DNA from: Takakia lepidozioides
Taxonomy: Eukaryota; Streptophyta; Takakiopsida; Takakiales; Takakiaceae
Length of the DNA stretch: 64,000 nucleotides
Assembly: GCA_030704615.1 (NCBI GenBank)
Contig: CM060731.1
Span: 73,698,756 to 73,762,755, forward strand
Reading direction: 5' to 3'
In this document: piece by piece, positions 20,896 to 32,335 of the stretch
Layout: every line of letters begins with the position of its first letter
Position numbering within the stretch: position 1 is the first letter of the stretch
The notes under the pieces: model-generated
Told to the model about the DNA's origin: nothing
Database searches by the model: none
The model's input: the letters and a program-made list of their open reading frames with translations, nothing else
Made by a program: the position numbers and the translations under genes

Positions 20896-23211
20896 AGTGT
20901 GCATAAGATCTCCAGGTTTAGAGGATCGAATTCTGTTGTCATGCTTTGGAAATGACTATCAGTGGTTCTTTCCATTCACACAACCTTTACATAAACTCAC
21001 GATTGTTGATCCTCTGTCAACTATCTGTTTACATGACCAAAATGATGGTGCCAAAGGGTAAGGCTCTTCTTAGCCTCGAACTCTCTATGAAAGCATATAG
21101 TCCTCAAATGCATTCACGAAAGTGAATATTGCACTGTTGCCTTGAGGAGTGGGAATGATGACCTCTAATCTGAAGCTCATAGAGTTTGTTTTGTCTTCTT
21201 CTCGTCATCACTACTCTTCCGTTGCCATTCTTGTCAATGAGACGACAAGTGTGCTTGTCATACAAGGTTATGATATCTTTGTCTGCCGCTTGTCCTATCG
21301 AGAACAATTTTTTCCGCAAATCAGGGATATAAAGAACAATGCAAATAATTCATTGCTCCCACTGATCTTCGATACAACGGTTGATCTCTATGTCTCCTAT
21401 TCCTTCAATCCACATTCTTCAATTGTTTGCAACAATGACTGACCAATGTCATTTAGGAATCGTTCTCAAAGTTTTGAACCACTTTAGGTCCCCTGTCACG
21501 TGCTCAATGGCATCACCATCAGCATACCAAACGTTTGGCTCTGCTATCTGTGAGATCGTTGCAAAAGCTTTGGAGACTGCAGCAAACGCCGTGCCTATCT
21601 GTGGATGTACGGCTGCTTGATTTGCTTCACTACCTTTGTCTTCCCTTTTCTTCTGCTTGCATTCTTTCTCCCAATGATCTTTCTCTCCACAGTTGTTACA
21701 CCTAGTTCTGATTTTTTTCAACTTTATTATCCTGTCATTCCTTTGTTTTCTCTGTTCCCCTGTCAACCTAGGAAATCTTCTCCCACTGGCTCTATGACCG
21801 CCTCTACTAGTGCCACCAACTCGATAACTCCCAATACTCATTCCTACAAAGAAAACTTGATCGATTGCCTCATCAAGTTTCCCATGCTATTTATTCATCA
21901 TTTCTTCTTTCATTAATCTCGTAGTGAAATTTGCCAAGGTGCCATGCTCTGGTAGAATACTGTCCCATGCTGCAAGAAGATATCTATAGCTTGGTGGCAA
22001 GCTACATATTATCTTAGTAAAAACTACCTTCTCCGAAGTTACTTCTCCAAGATCACTCAACTAACTCGACATGGACTCTACAGTATTGATATGGCTAACA
22101 ATATCGTCGTCCTCTTTCATACGATGTTCAAAGAATCTCTGCTGAAGAATGTGAATGTTCTCGCTAGCACTCTGTTCATGTATGGACATGAGTTTATTCC
22201 ACAGGGTATTCGCAGGATTGGGTATCTCAGTTTTTGTGTAACATGGCAGTTTCTGCAGTGACCTCCCTACATGGTTTTACCCATATTTGTTCAACAACTC
22301 AATATTTCATCTAAAATTGATATGATATAGGGTTTCTAACTACAATAGGTATGTGTACCAATTGTTAGAATGCAAAAACAATCATGTACCAGAGAGCCAT
22401 GGACTTTTAAAGTTGATTACTGTGGAGTGCAGATGTTACACATAAAATCTTATGGACTGAAAAAACATCATGTACACTCATATATTGGCACAAAGGAAAA
22501 CACACTAAAGGTGCTATTTTTAAATCCAACCCAAATCCACTTTTATATGGACTAGTTATCTTAGGAATTGGATTATTTTGCACATAAAAACAGGTTGATT
22601 TGCTTTAGTCCATAACATCTTATAGTTTGGGTTTTTGAGGTATCGTCTTTTACTAAAAAAACATACAAACCTATAATCTAGAGGTGCCAGGTGGTATATG
22701 GACAAATGTTTGTAAACTCTAAATTTTGACGTGTAAATGTTTTTTCAAATTAAAAATTAAAATATCTAGTAAAGAATATTTTCAATATTTGAGGAGGGAC
22801 TCTTTACTAAAAATGTTATGTATACTACTATCTATCTTTAAAAATAAACTGAAAGCAATAGACTCAACAAAAAATAAAATTCCATGGACTTCCAGTGGAT
22901 TCAACATGTGCCGCTTTTGATCACCCAATCCTGCAACTGCCCTACATTTGAGCGGCTGTTTTGCATGTTATCAACTGTTGAAGATACTTCTTATTCAATG
23001 CTGTGCACAGAAGCATCGTGGCTGCATTATCTTTGTTATCCCAATCTTGTTGGTCTTTTGCATCTGCTCTAGTTTCTAAACCATTGACTACCCCAAACAA
23101 TTTCTTAGACCCGAATACCATTTGCATTGGAAACTTCCAAAGCTGAAAGTTCTGACCATCAAATCTTTCAATATTAACCAGTTTTTTGACGTCTAACCCT
23201 CTCGAATTCAT
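20896..23211 (-). pseudogene. Copia gag, protease and GAG-pre-integrase region (degenerate)
   Basis: On the minus strand from 23211: MNSRGLDVKKLVNIERFDGQ and WKFPMQMVFGSK (gag start), an A+T-rich interruption, then LWNKLMSIHEQSASENIHIL ... PPSYRYLLAAWDS (gag core, one stop), the zinc knuckle CNNCGEKDHWEKEC (about 21700), VWYADGDAIEHVTGD (protease region, where active families have DSGA/S), and a GAG-pre-integrase part with KLFSIGQAADKDIITLYD. It ends at HTDLM, where the DNA transposon entered. Stops, frameshifts and the lost protease active site show it is non-functional. Confidence 0.8.
22212..22934. mobile_element. A+T-rich insertion in copia gag bounded by 12-bp inverted repeats
   Basis: GCAGGATTGGGT at 22212-22223 is repeated as ACCCAATCCTGC at 22923-22934. 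The 700 bp between are A+T-rich and non-coding, while gag codons are recognisable on both sides. No clear target duplication is visible and the left repeat may overlap gag codons, so the exact borders are uncertain. Confidence 0.4.
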
Positions 23212-23246
23212 CTTGTGCGCAACTTCAAAGCTGTGGGCCCATAGCC

Positions 23247-23524
23247 TATTGAAGTATGCTAATTATTATACTCACATACAATAACGTGCATAATCACCAA
23301 AATGAGATCATATTGCATCTGCATGCATCAGAGTTACTACACAAAGCGTCTCTTAGATCTGTTTATCTAGAGTGCAGAGAAACAGAATCAGATCGAATAC
23401 ACTTCAAAAATCACTGGAAAGCCACCACGACGATCATAACGAAGTATACAGAAACTATCCATGGTGAATATAACAGCTAAAAATAAGAGTAGTAACAAAG
23501 TTAACTGCATGTAATTCTCCAATA
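23247..23524 (-). repeat. Copia 5' LTR
   Basis: Partner of 6172-6444. Shared blocks include GCATCTGCATGCATCAGAG, GCCACCACGACGATCATAAC and CATGTAATTCTCCAATA. Its promoter would read leftwards into gag. I could not find a convincing primer-binding site after it. Confidence 0.85.
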
Positions 23525-23529
23525 AGTAC

Positions 23530-24389
23530 GTGGGCGGAGAGGTCTTAGCAAAGAGTACCCCAAGTTAATATAATATCCAAATAATGGACTTATGTGCTTG
23601 GAATCCATTCATGTCCACTCTCCAACCTCGTAGTAGAGGAGCGAAGGAACTAGATGAAAGAGGAATGGGCAAGCCATTGAAATTCTAGGCGCATAGGAGA
23701 AGAAGGGTTGTTGTTACCATCAATGAGGTTTATGACACGAATATCAAAAAGGTTGTCTGCATGGAGAACTCCTGACTAGAATAAGAAATGAAGCCCATGA
23801 TATCCGCTTGAAACCCAAAGCCAGAAGCAATTCCATGAGACACAGTGAGCACGAGGGTAGCATGACAAGGGGAACCATCAGTACATCCCTTCCAAGCTTG
23901 GGGTGGTGCCGAAGGAAGGCCTTGCCGAAAGAGAGGGTCCCCAGGTGCGAAAAACTTCTGAAGAGATTAAATGCCAACCGTACTGTTTATCCCAAAGTCG
24001 TTTTATAATATTCGAAATAATGTAGTTCTTCAGCGAACCATAACCAAGTCTTCAACTAAAAGACTGATCAATAAAAATTTGCGCAGTAAGTGAAATTTTA
24101 TAACCCAACAAATCCACTTAAAATGTGTAGCTCACTAAATAACCACATAATGCCAAACCTGATGCCGAACCAAATTCTGATCCAAACTATAACCCAAAAT
24201 AAATATAAAAACTACTATCCATATGTATACTTTGTCCCACACCTTCCATCGACCTTGATGAAAACAACAACAAATTAAGGTGTAGTCTTAATATTAATGT
24301 GAGCATATAAAAATACTGCGTCTAAAATTTCTAAAATTTGCTCATATAATGTTCATTTTTGGTGTTCTGCTCACCAAAAATTGGGTCTA
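23530..24389. other. Intergenic, nothing recognised
   Basis: A+T-rich towards the right, with short open frames only. No gene or repeat structure could be supported. Confidence 0.5.
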
Positions 24390-24567
24390 CTCACCTACTC
24401 ACCAACTAACAACACCCTTTTTATAGCCACCATTATAGTAAAAATTTACTATTATAATAATAAGAAGAATTTTAAAATAAATACATTCGGGAATGACCAC
24501 TCTCGGTACCTTCATTAGATTGAGAGGAGCAAATAAATAGGGTGTTGGTAGTTGGTGAGCATGTGAG
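24390..24567. repeat. Small MITE or hairpin with 29-bp inverted repeats
   Basis: 24390-24418 (CTCACCTACTCACCAACTAA and nine more) pairs with the reverse complement of 24539-24567 at 26 or more of 29 positions. The centre is A+T-rich with TTATAGCCACCATTATAG-like symmetric sequence. The whole would fold into a long hairpin. CTCACCAA also appears at about 24369 outside, so the true element could be slightly longer. Confidence 0.55.
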
Positions 24568-25100
24568 TACCATTTATTTTAACAGTTATAGCTACTAAAA
24601 ATTTGTTGTTATAACACCATAATAATAGGCAGTTGGTTGCCAACATGTATAAGAGTTGATAATCAACACGATTCTAGCAAACACTTATAATGATAGGACC
24701 TATCATTCAATATGATTTTCTTTTTTCTCTTGTAATTGATTCATAAGCTGTCTTGATGATGTAAAATGACTTGCAATAAAAGTTTTGGATGAAAAAACTA
24801 CAATAGCTATAGCGAGTGCACAATGATCTATTGATTGTCACAAAAAGCTCTGTGTCCAATAGATATAGCACTAGGGTAGCTTGTGCCGCTGGCCCATGTG
24901 TGAAGAATTGAAATCTAAGACCAAGCACAATTTCCTATGTATCCAAAGTGCATCTCCTATGTTAAGGCCCATCTAAGCCCAAAAGTGCAATCTCCTATGT
25001 ATCCAAGTGCTTCTCCCATGTAGAGGCCCAAGTGCAACCTCCAGTGTCATTCCAAAACTTAATTTGGAAAATTAGTTGAATTTTCGGTGACCAAAATTGT
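24568..25100. other. Intergenic, nothing recognised
   Basis: No gene seen. Short phrases such as AGTGCAATCTCCTATGTATCCAA recur within 24920-25050, marking the start of the repeat cluster that follows. Confidence 0.45.
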
Positions 25101-25670
25101 TCATATTTCTATAATTCTCTGCCCGTAGGTCCAAATTTTGTGAAACCAAGTCGGTGCACCCCTACTTATCGAGGGCTTTCCTACGGTACCAACATCATGG
25201 CCTCTATCTAAGCCCAAGTGCAACCTCCAGTGTCCTTCCAATACTTGATTTTGTAATTTAGTTGAATTTTCAGCGACCAAAATTGTTTATAATTCCATAA
25301 GTCTCTGCCCATAGGTCCAAATTCTGTGAAACCAAGTGAGTGCACCCCTACTCATCGAGGCTTTCCAACGGTACTAAAATCGTGGCAAAAGGCCCCGCTG
25401 TTTGGGAGATTTGAACGACACTACAAACGATATTGTGAATGCCAATATTACCAAAAAAAAAACCTAGTTTACATTTACGTCCCCGTGCACAAAAGACAAA
25501 TGAAGGGCCACTCATTGTTCCAGGAAAGCCCACTTTGCTATTTTTCATGATTTTCCAGCCACCAAAAGTACTTGAAATTCCACATCTCCGGAAACCATAG
25601 GTCCAAAAATTATGAGACCAAGTCAGTGCACCCCTCCTCATCGAGGGCTTTCCAACGGTAACAAGCACCA
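25100..25670. repeat. Three diverged direct repeats
   Basis: A unit of about 90 bp (AGGTCCAAAxTxxTGxxACCAAG, TGCACCCCT, CATCGAG...CTTTCC, ACGGTA) occurs near 25130, 25310 and 25605. The spacing is uneven (about 180 and 290 bp). The repeats have no open frame in common and no known family was recognised. Confidence 0.6.
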
Positions 25671-27890
25671 GGGCTTGGGGCCCGCGGATTGGGAGATGTC
25701 AACGCTACAAAACAAAACAAAAACAAACAATAATGATGAAATACCATCCTCAACACAACTTGCATTTTCATTGTTTTGAATGGTACCATGTAAGCTTCTC
25801 CTGTGAGGAAGACAACCCTGCTCATCAGTTCCAGACATAACACAAAGGAAAAAAAATGCTTTGAGCTCCACACGAGCAAACATTTTTTAGAGACTAATTT
25901 GTCGCATGGTAGCTATCAAAAACTTGCAGACATAGATTAAATTATTTTCCTTTTTGTTTTGAAATACTAATAAACCTGTCAAATATGCCATGTCATAGTT
26001 GGTTTGCTATTTGCAAGGTAGACCTGAAGATGTGAAACATTAAGCCAATTGCATCATAATTGATGTGAGAATGCTACTTGTTTGAGGTTGTGCAATTTAC
26101 TATGTTTTTTAATTATGTGAGGGATTCAACAATATTGCGTATGTGGTACTGTCTACAGTGCGATGGGCAAGTATGTAGTGTGTTCAATTGCATAGTAAGT
26201 ACTAACTGTTGCAAAATTCCATCCAAACATTCACTCCACAGTTCATTTCTATACGAATATTAAGAAGACATTAACTGATGTCAAATGTGGTTGTTGAGAT
26301 TCCCATGGAGCTGGATGAGAAACTTGAGGTTGCTCTTTCTCTACTTTTTTGGTTTATTCACAACACGGCATGTTCACAAATGATACAACAGATAATTTGA
26401 TAATTCTTTGTCTATCCTACGACTTTCTAAAACTTTAGGTATGGGAAATCAAATGAATGCTGATGATTCAAAAGAATTTGGACCTTTGTCCTCATGTTAT
26501 TCCAATTTTCCTGATAATCTAGTTTATTTTGGTAGTGCATTCTTCTTCTTCAGCAAAAAAAATATTACGTTACTAGCTCCTCTCAAATGTGGGTTCAAAG
26601 TTATTAGGTTGTCACATTGATGGATGTTAGCCTAGTACCTTGCTAAGTGTTTCTTTGATTGAAATAAAATAGCAAGGCCATGGAGAGAGGGTTGTTAGGC
26701 GCACTTCACACTTTGCACAAATAAACGTTGGACTTTTTGTAAAACCTGTATCCATTTTTTTTGCATATTATTTCCTGAAATCGTCACAACGCAAAAGTGC
26801 TAACTCCGTGAAGTTTTGAGAACTCTGCCTCTCGCCTTAAAGTAAATCCATGGGGATTCATTACAATACAAAGTGGGTTTTTTCGACTCTCTCTTCCACT
26901 CATTTTTGAGTTGTTTGTGACACTTTTACTGTCACCCTCTACAGTCAAACGGGTCTAACACGTAGTGACAATGGTCAAGTCGTCTCAGTCAAGCAGTCAG
27001 AGTGGTCTTATAGGTGAAATGTGATAGTAAAACAACGGGACCCACCCAAGCTTGGAGGATGTATGGTGCGGAGTAAAGTTATTTAACTATAGGTCAACTG
27101 ATTTTGGGATGAATATATAGTGAAATTATTAACTGTTCTTGTTGGAAGGTTGCGATATGTAGTAAAGAGAAGTATTTAAAAAATAAATAAATAAATGATG
27201 AACATGAGGATTGTAGCCCTGTAGAACTTTATTAAATGGTAAGGAAAAAATAACCTTACATCTGCCATGAGGCTGAATAATGAGGGTCCACAAACCAAGA
27301 AGAGAAAAGAACCTAAGCAGCGAGAAGAGATAGACTTATACAGACATAAGCTATCACAGAGCCAGGAAGAGCCAACAGAAACAGAGATCAGATTCATCCG
27401 AGATGAGCCAAGTCCAAGAGAGGGGGGGAAGTAACCTGCAGCAAAGCTTACAAACAAGCAACTAACAAGCTACAGGCTACATACTACCCCTTTAACGGTT
27501 CGGAGTGTCAAAAGAAAGCTGCGCTTTAGACTTTCCATTTCTTAAGCTAGGCTTGTGTCTCCAGTTTACTTCAGCCTCCTCGGTGTCCAGCGTGGTATTA
27601 GAAATTGTGTGCGAACAACGGTTAAACATTTCTTCTACATCAGCCCAGAGGGTGAACCCAGTGAAGCTTGGTACTAATTGAGCTGCCAGCGGGGAAGGAG
27701 GTTGTCTTCCCATAATTCGAGAGTCTGAAAGCCTCTCGAAGTACTATATATTTCACTGGATGGTGCTTTCCAGTAGTATGGTGTACCGGTTCTATTATAT
27801 AATGCCAATATTTAGTGACAATAATCTACCATATGCAATGAAGATTTACTATTGGGACTAATTGACTGTATAGTGCAGGGTTTTACTCTG
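25671..27890. other. Intergenic, nothing recognised
   Basis: A+T-rich with short AAATAAATAAAT runs (27178-27196). No protein family, RNA gene or terminal repeats seen on either strand. Confidence 0.45.
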
Positions 27891-27914
27891 AATCAGTGAA
27901 TTAGTGAGGCATTT

Positions 27915-28560
27915 TTTGATATATACATATTGTACATATATAATACATATACATATACATATACATTACATAGAAAATATACATATATAATACATTTTTT
28001 GTCAAACCTACACATTTGAGCAGAATAGAACCATAGACCAAAAAGGTCCTGGGCGAAGATACTGACCAACATATGGATTTCCAGGTGAGACAGATGGCCC
28101 TGTGACAGGCAAACCAAGGAAATCCATAATTTAGTAAATATACCAAGTCTTCTTCTACCCAAGACTTCCCTATACACCACTTCCCTATACACTTGTGTGA
28201 CGAAGGAGACCACATTGCTCTTCCAGTATGACATAAACTAGAGAAAAAATAGAGCCCATTCTCAATGCACCAGATTTGAGGCCACCTCCCAGTTAGCAAA
28301 CAACCAACAGAAATTCAGTACTAGGAGCTTTCAGTGCACAGACTACTCAAGCACGATACAATGAAGAGCCCGCTCTATCTGCCTCGTAGTTTACAACCTT
28401 ATCAAATTAGATGACACAAAAAGTGCTTGGACCCACATATTTGGGCAAGCTAGGGCCATAGACTGAGCAAAGATACTGACCAACATATGGATTTCCAGGT
28501 GCAGCTCATGGTCCTGCAACATATAAATCATGTCCATAATTTACTCACAAAGCTGACTTT
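27915..28560. repeat. TACATA microsatellite and a duplicated 110-bp segment
   Basis: 27918-28000 is a degenerate TATACATATACATA tract. Segments at about 28030-28140 and 28448-28560 share GATACTGACCAACATATGGATTTCCAGGTG and CATAATTTA blocks in direct orientation. No gene function is suggested. Confidence 0.6.
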
Positions 28561-28839
28561 TGACCTAGACATTTTTACTTGCGGTGCCATGCTCCCTTTT
28601 TATTCTGTAGCAAATGAAATGCACCAGATTCAGCCCCAGCAACTCTTGTATTTTAAAGCCGCTTTTCATCTTGAAAGTGAAGTCACAAGGGATATGATGG
28701 AAATCACAGAAGGTGATGGGGAGTACCATGGTGAAGGTAAGATAGGTTTGCTGGAAGAGGGATCAGAAACCTGAAAACCAAAAAAGAAACATATTAGCTG
28801 AGATGGTTTACTCACGGAAGAAAGAGTGACAGAAAACAG

Positions 28840-29930
28840 CATACAAAATTGGCATGTAAAGGAGGCATCAAATAGTGGAGGTAAAACAGCAAGAGTTGAA
28901 GGGCAAAGTTTGGGCTGTCATCATCAGCTTCTTGTTTCACGCTTGGAAGAAGAGGACAAGATCAGGAGAACCAGAAGTTGATCATCAGCAACATGTAAGG
29001 TTGAAGTGCCAAGGGAGCACCCTGTTCAATCACCAAGACATAGACCAGAGTCAAATTCTGATCACTGCACCACAAGGAGACATTAGTGCACGATCTGAGT
29101 CTAGCTCTGAGCTGGCTGTAATGATAGAAGGAAAGGACTTGAACTTACTTCTTCGCAAAGTGACCAGAAAGGTTGGTAAGGAGAAGCCTGCAGTAACTAG
29201 CAAGGAGGGACACAATCGTCCTTAATATGTAGCCAGCATTATAGGAAGCGTGAGGTAGGGAGAACTTCAAGGCATGACCCACCAAAGCGGGCACAAATTA
29301 AAGAAAGGAACAAGGGAGTCAAGGGCAAAGGGAGGCTGACCTGTGACGAAGAGAAAGCAAGCATGACAAGAAGAAGAAATGTGAAGCTGGTTGGCACCAT
29401 GAATGAGTACTTCGACAACAAGAAGAAAATGAAGCAGATAAACACATTATTGATGGTGCAAGTGGAGGATGCCAAATCAAGACTGGACAGCAAAGTTCAG
29501 GTTTAAGTCAGAATACATGCTCTGACCATTCAGCAAAGGGAAAAGGTCAGGGATGCAAATCAAATGAAGATCAATACATGACGAAATGTGGAGTTCGTCG
29601 GCACTTTAATGAATACTTTGACAACAAGGGTGCTGTAACATATGAACTAGTAGAAGGGTCAGACATTGACCTTTACCTGAAACTGGAGAACTTCCTTGGA
29701 CAAAATAATCGATGATCCCTCAGTGAAATGAGGGTGACAGGAGGAAACAAAGATGAGCCAACTCAGTGGATGAAGGAACCACCTTTCGAAAGTGATGAAG
29801 ACTCTTCATTTTGTATTCAGCAGTGGCATGGTTTTGACACGGTATATTTTAAGCAAAAGGAGCAGTATGTGGAGGACGAGTCAACCAAAGCATTTGTAGA
29901 CAACTGTTTGAATCTTGAGTGGACTGGATG
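28840..29930 (+). other. Region with broken plus-strand coding character, unknown product
   Basis: Several plus-strand open stretches of polar and charged sequence follow one another in different frames. Two of them share a motif: KLVGTMNEYFDNKKK near 29380-29420 and RRHFNEYFDNKG near 29600-29630. This looks like an internally duplicated, now broken coding region. I do not recognise the family and it could be chance. Confidence 0.3.
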
Positions 29931-29947
29931 TTGGCAGATCCACTACC

Positions 29948-32260
29948 TTAGTCTCCAGACACAAAACCAATGGCCAGCTCCTCACTGTGGTGGCAAAGAG
30001 AAAATTCCTTTTCCTCCTCCCCCACATCATGCAATACAAAGCGCGTGTCAGGCACATACCCCACCTCCTTCATCTGCCCAGACAATGTTCTCAGCTCAGC
30101 ATGGATTTCCTTAATTCTGGGATGCAACTTGTCATCTACAACGAAGGTGTGCACCCTGTTGCCAACCTCAATGCAGCAGCGACCTGGCTCCTTTCTAACC
30201 CCTCTGCCCTTCATCAGTCTTCTCACCTTTGCAGTATCATCCCACCTGCCAACTGCAGCATAGATGTTTGATAGCGACACATAATTCGCGGCATCCTGTT
30301 CATCCCATTTGAGGATAGATGTTGCCACACATCAGCCATTTCCATATTGCCATGGATTCTGCAGGCACCAAGCAAGGCCTTCCACACCGCAACATCTGGA
30401 TTGATTGGCATCTTATTAATCAGATCCACTGCCTCATCCAGTTGCCCCGCATGTCCAAGAAGGTCCACCATACAGCCAAAGTGCTTTACTGGTTGGAGCT
30501 GTGACACCATGATCTTGATTTCCTTCATTCAGTAGGCCAGTGTGGCTGCATGCAGAGAGAACACATATAAAGGTGACACTGTCCGGCTTCCAGCCATTCT
30601 TTTGCATTCCTTCAAATAGTTGCAGGACCTCCCTATGACAACCATGCTGGGCATATCCTGCGATCATCGCGTTCCACGACACCACATTTCATTCAGCCAT
30701 ATATTTTCGAACACTCCCTTCGCATCCTCAATGCACCCACATTTGGCATACATGTCCACAAGGGCAGTGTTCAGAATGACATGGGTACAATTCCAGCTTT
30801 GACGATGTCACCATGGACCTCTTTGCCCTTTTCCAGGGCTGCCAGGCTTGCACACGCATTGCAAACGGAAACAAATGTGATGTGGTCAGGCTTCACCCCT
30901 TCCCCCAGCATTGGCTCATAGGTTTCGAAAGCCTCCATCCCGCGCCCTTGCTGTGCATATCCTGCAATCATTACACTCCACGTCACCAAATATCGTTCAG
31001 CCATACTGTCGAACACTCCCTCCGCATCCTCGATGCACCCACATTTTTCATACATGTCCACGAGGGTATTGTTCCATCTGGTACAATTCCAGCTTTTGCG
31101 ATGCAACCATGCACCTCTTTGCCCTTTTCCAGGGCTGCACACGCACTGCAAATGCACACAAACGTGATGTGGGGTCGGGCTTCACCCCTTCCACCATCAT
31201 TTGCACATAGGTCTCCAAAGCCTCCATCCCGCGCCCCTGCTGTGCATACCCTGCAAGCATCGCATTCCACGACACCACATTTCATTCAGCCATATTGTTG
31301 AACACTGCCTTAGCATCCTCGATGCTCCCACATTTGTCATACATGTCCACAAGGGAATAGTTCAGAATGACATCGGGTACAATTCCAGCTCTGACAATGT
31401 CACCGTGGGCCTCTTTGCCCTTGCATCCTCGATGCTCCCACATTTGTCATACATGTCCACGAGGGCATAGTTCAAAATGACATCGGGTACAATTCCAGCT
31501 CTGACAATGTCACCATGGGCCTCTTTGCCCTTTTCCAGAGTTGCCAAGCTTGCACACGCATTGCAAACGCACACAAACGTGATGTGGTTGGGCTTCACCC
31601 CTTCCCCCATCATTTGCTCATAGGTCGCCAAAGCCTCCACCCCACGTCCCTGCTGTGCATACCCTGCAAGCATCGCACTCCACGACACCACATCTCGTTC
31701 AGCCATATTGTTGAAAACTGCCTTTGCATCCTTAGTGCACCGAGATTTGGCATACATGTCCACCAGGGCAGTGTTCAGAATGACATCTGGTACAATTCCA
31801 GCTTTGACGATGTCACTTTTACCTCTTTCCCCCTTTCCAGGGCTCCCAGGCTTGAACACGCATTGCAAACACAAACAAACGTGATGAGGTTGGGCTTCAC
31901 CCCTTCGCGCATCATTTGCTGATAGGTCTCCAAAGCATTCCTACCACACCCATGCTTGGTAAATCCTGCCAACATCATATTTCACGTGATCAAAGATCGT
32001 TGAGGCATTCTGTTGAACACTTGGTGAGCATCCATGATGCTCCCACACTTAACATACATGTTAACAGGGGTGTTGAGTAGAAAAACATTTGGCGTGAATC
32101 CACTTTGGATAATGTCAGTGTGCACCTGCTTTCCAGCTTCAAGGCCTTTTATCTTGATGCACTTATGCAAGAGACAGACATACGTATCTGAATCTGCTGA
32201 AATGCCTCCTTGGTTTAAAGTCTGTAGAGCCTCTTTCAGTCTGCCTGCCTCACAAAGCAT
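29948..32260 (-). pseudogene. PPR protein pseudogene (PLS class, E and truncated DYW domain)
   Basis: Organelle RNA-binding PPR relative, broken. From 32260 on the minus strand: MLCEAGRLKEALQTLNQGG, VCLLHKCIKIKGLEAGKQVH, then at least five PPR blocks of the MYAKCG...DVVSWNAMLAGYAQQG type in changing frames. These are followed by HFGCMVDLLGHAGQLDEAVD (E motif), YVSLSNIYAAVGRWDD, GRCCIEVGNRVHTFVVDDKL (E+) and the start of a DYW deaminase domain with the HSE zinc motif (HHSEELAIGF). The DYW domain is cut before its CxxC and DYW end. More than six frameshifts are needed. It is related to the intact gene at 38050, especially in its first 90 residues, and may be an older duplicate. Confidence 0.85.
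31312..31528. repeat. Tandem duplication of about 110 bp in the PPR pseudogene
   Basis: GCATCCTCGATGCTCCCACA through CTCTTTGCCC occurs twice in a row (from about 31313 and from about 31426), nearly identical. This is about one PPR motif, so a recent slippage or unequal crossing-over within the repeat tract. Confidence 0.8.
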
Positions 32261-32335
32261 CCTGAAGTGCCATAAAAGGCATTGTGGACTCCCTCTCCTG
32301 ATCCTCTTCCAGAAGCTGCGGTCATGGTTGAGGTG

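Larger units (their letters stand above)
6172..23524 (-). mobile_element. Copia (Ty1) LTR retrotransposon, defective, with nested insertions
   Basis: Two similar terminal repeats (6172-6444 and 23247-23524) of about 275 bp begin TATTG and end CAATA on the minus strand. Flanks GGTAC (6167-6171) and AGTAC (23525-23529) look like a 5-bp duplication with one change. Between them, on the minus strand, lie gag with a CCHC knuckle, a degenerate protease, the GAG-pre-integrase region, integrase, and only the very start of reverse transcriptase. The RT core and RNase H are missing. Without the 13.2-kb DNA transposon the element is about 4.1 kb. It was already defective or became so by deletion, and the nested insertions show it is old. 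Confidence 0.85.
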
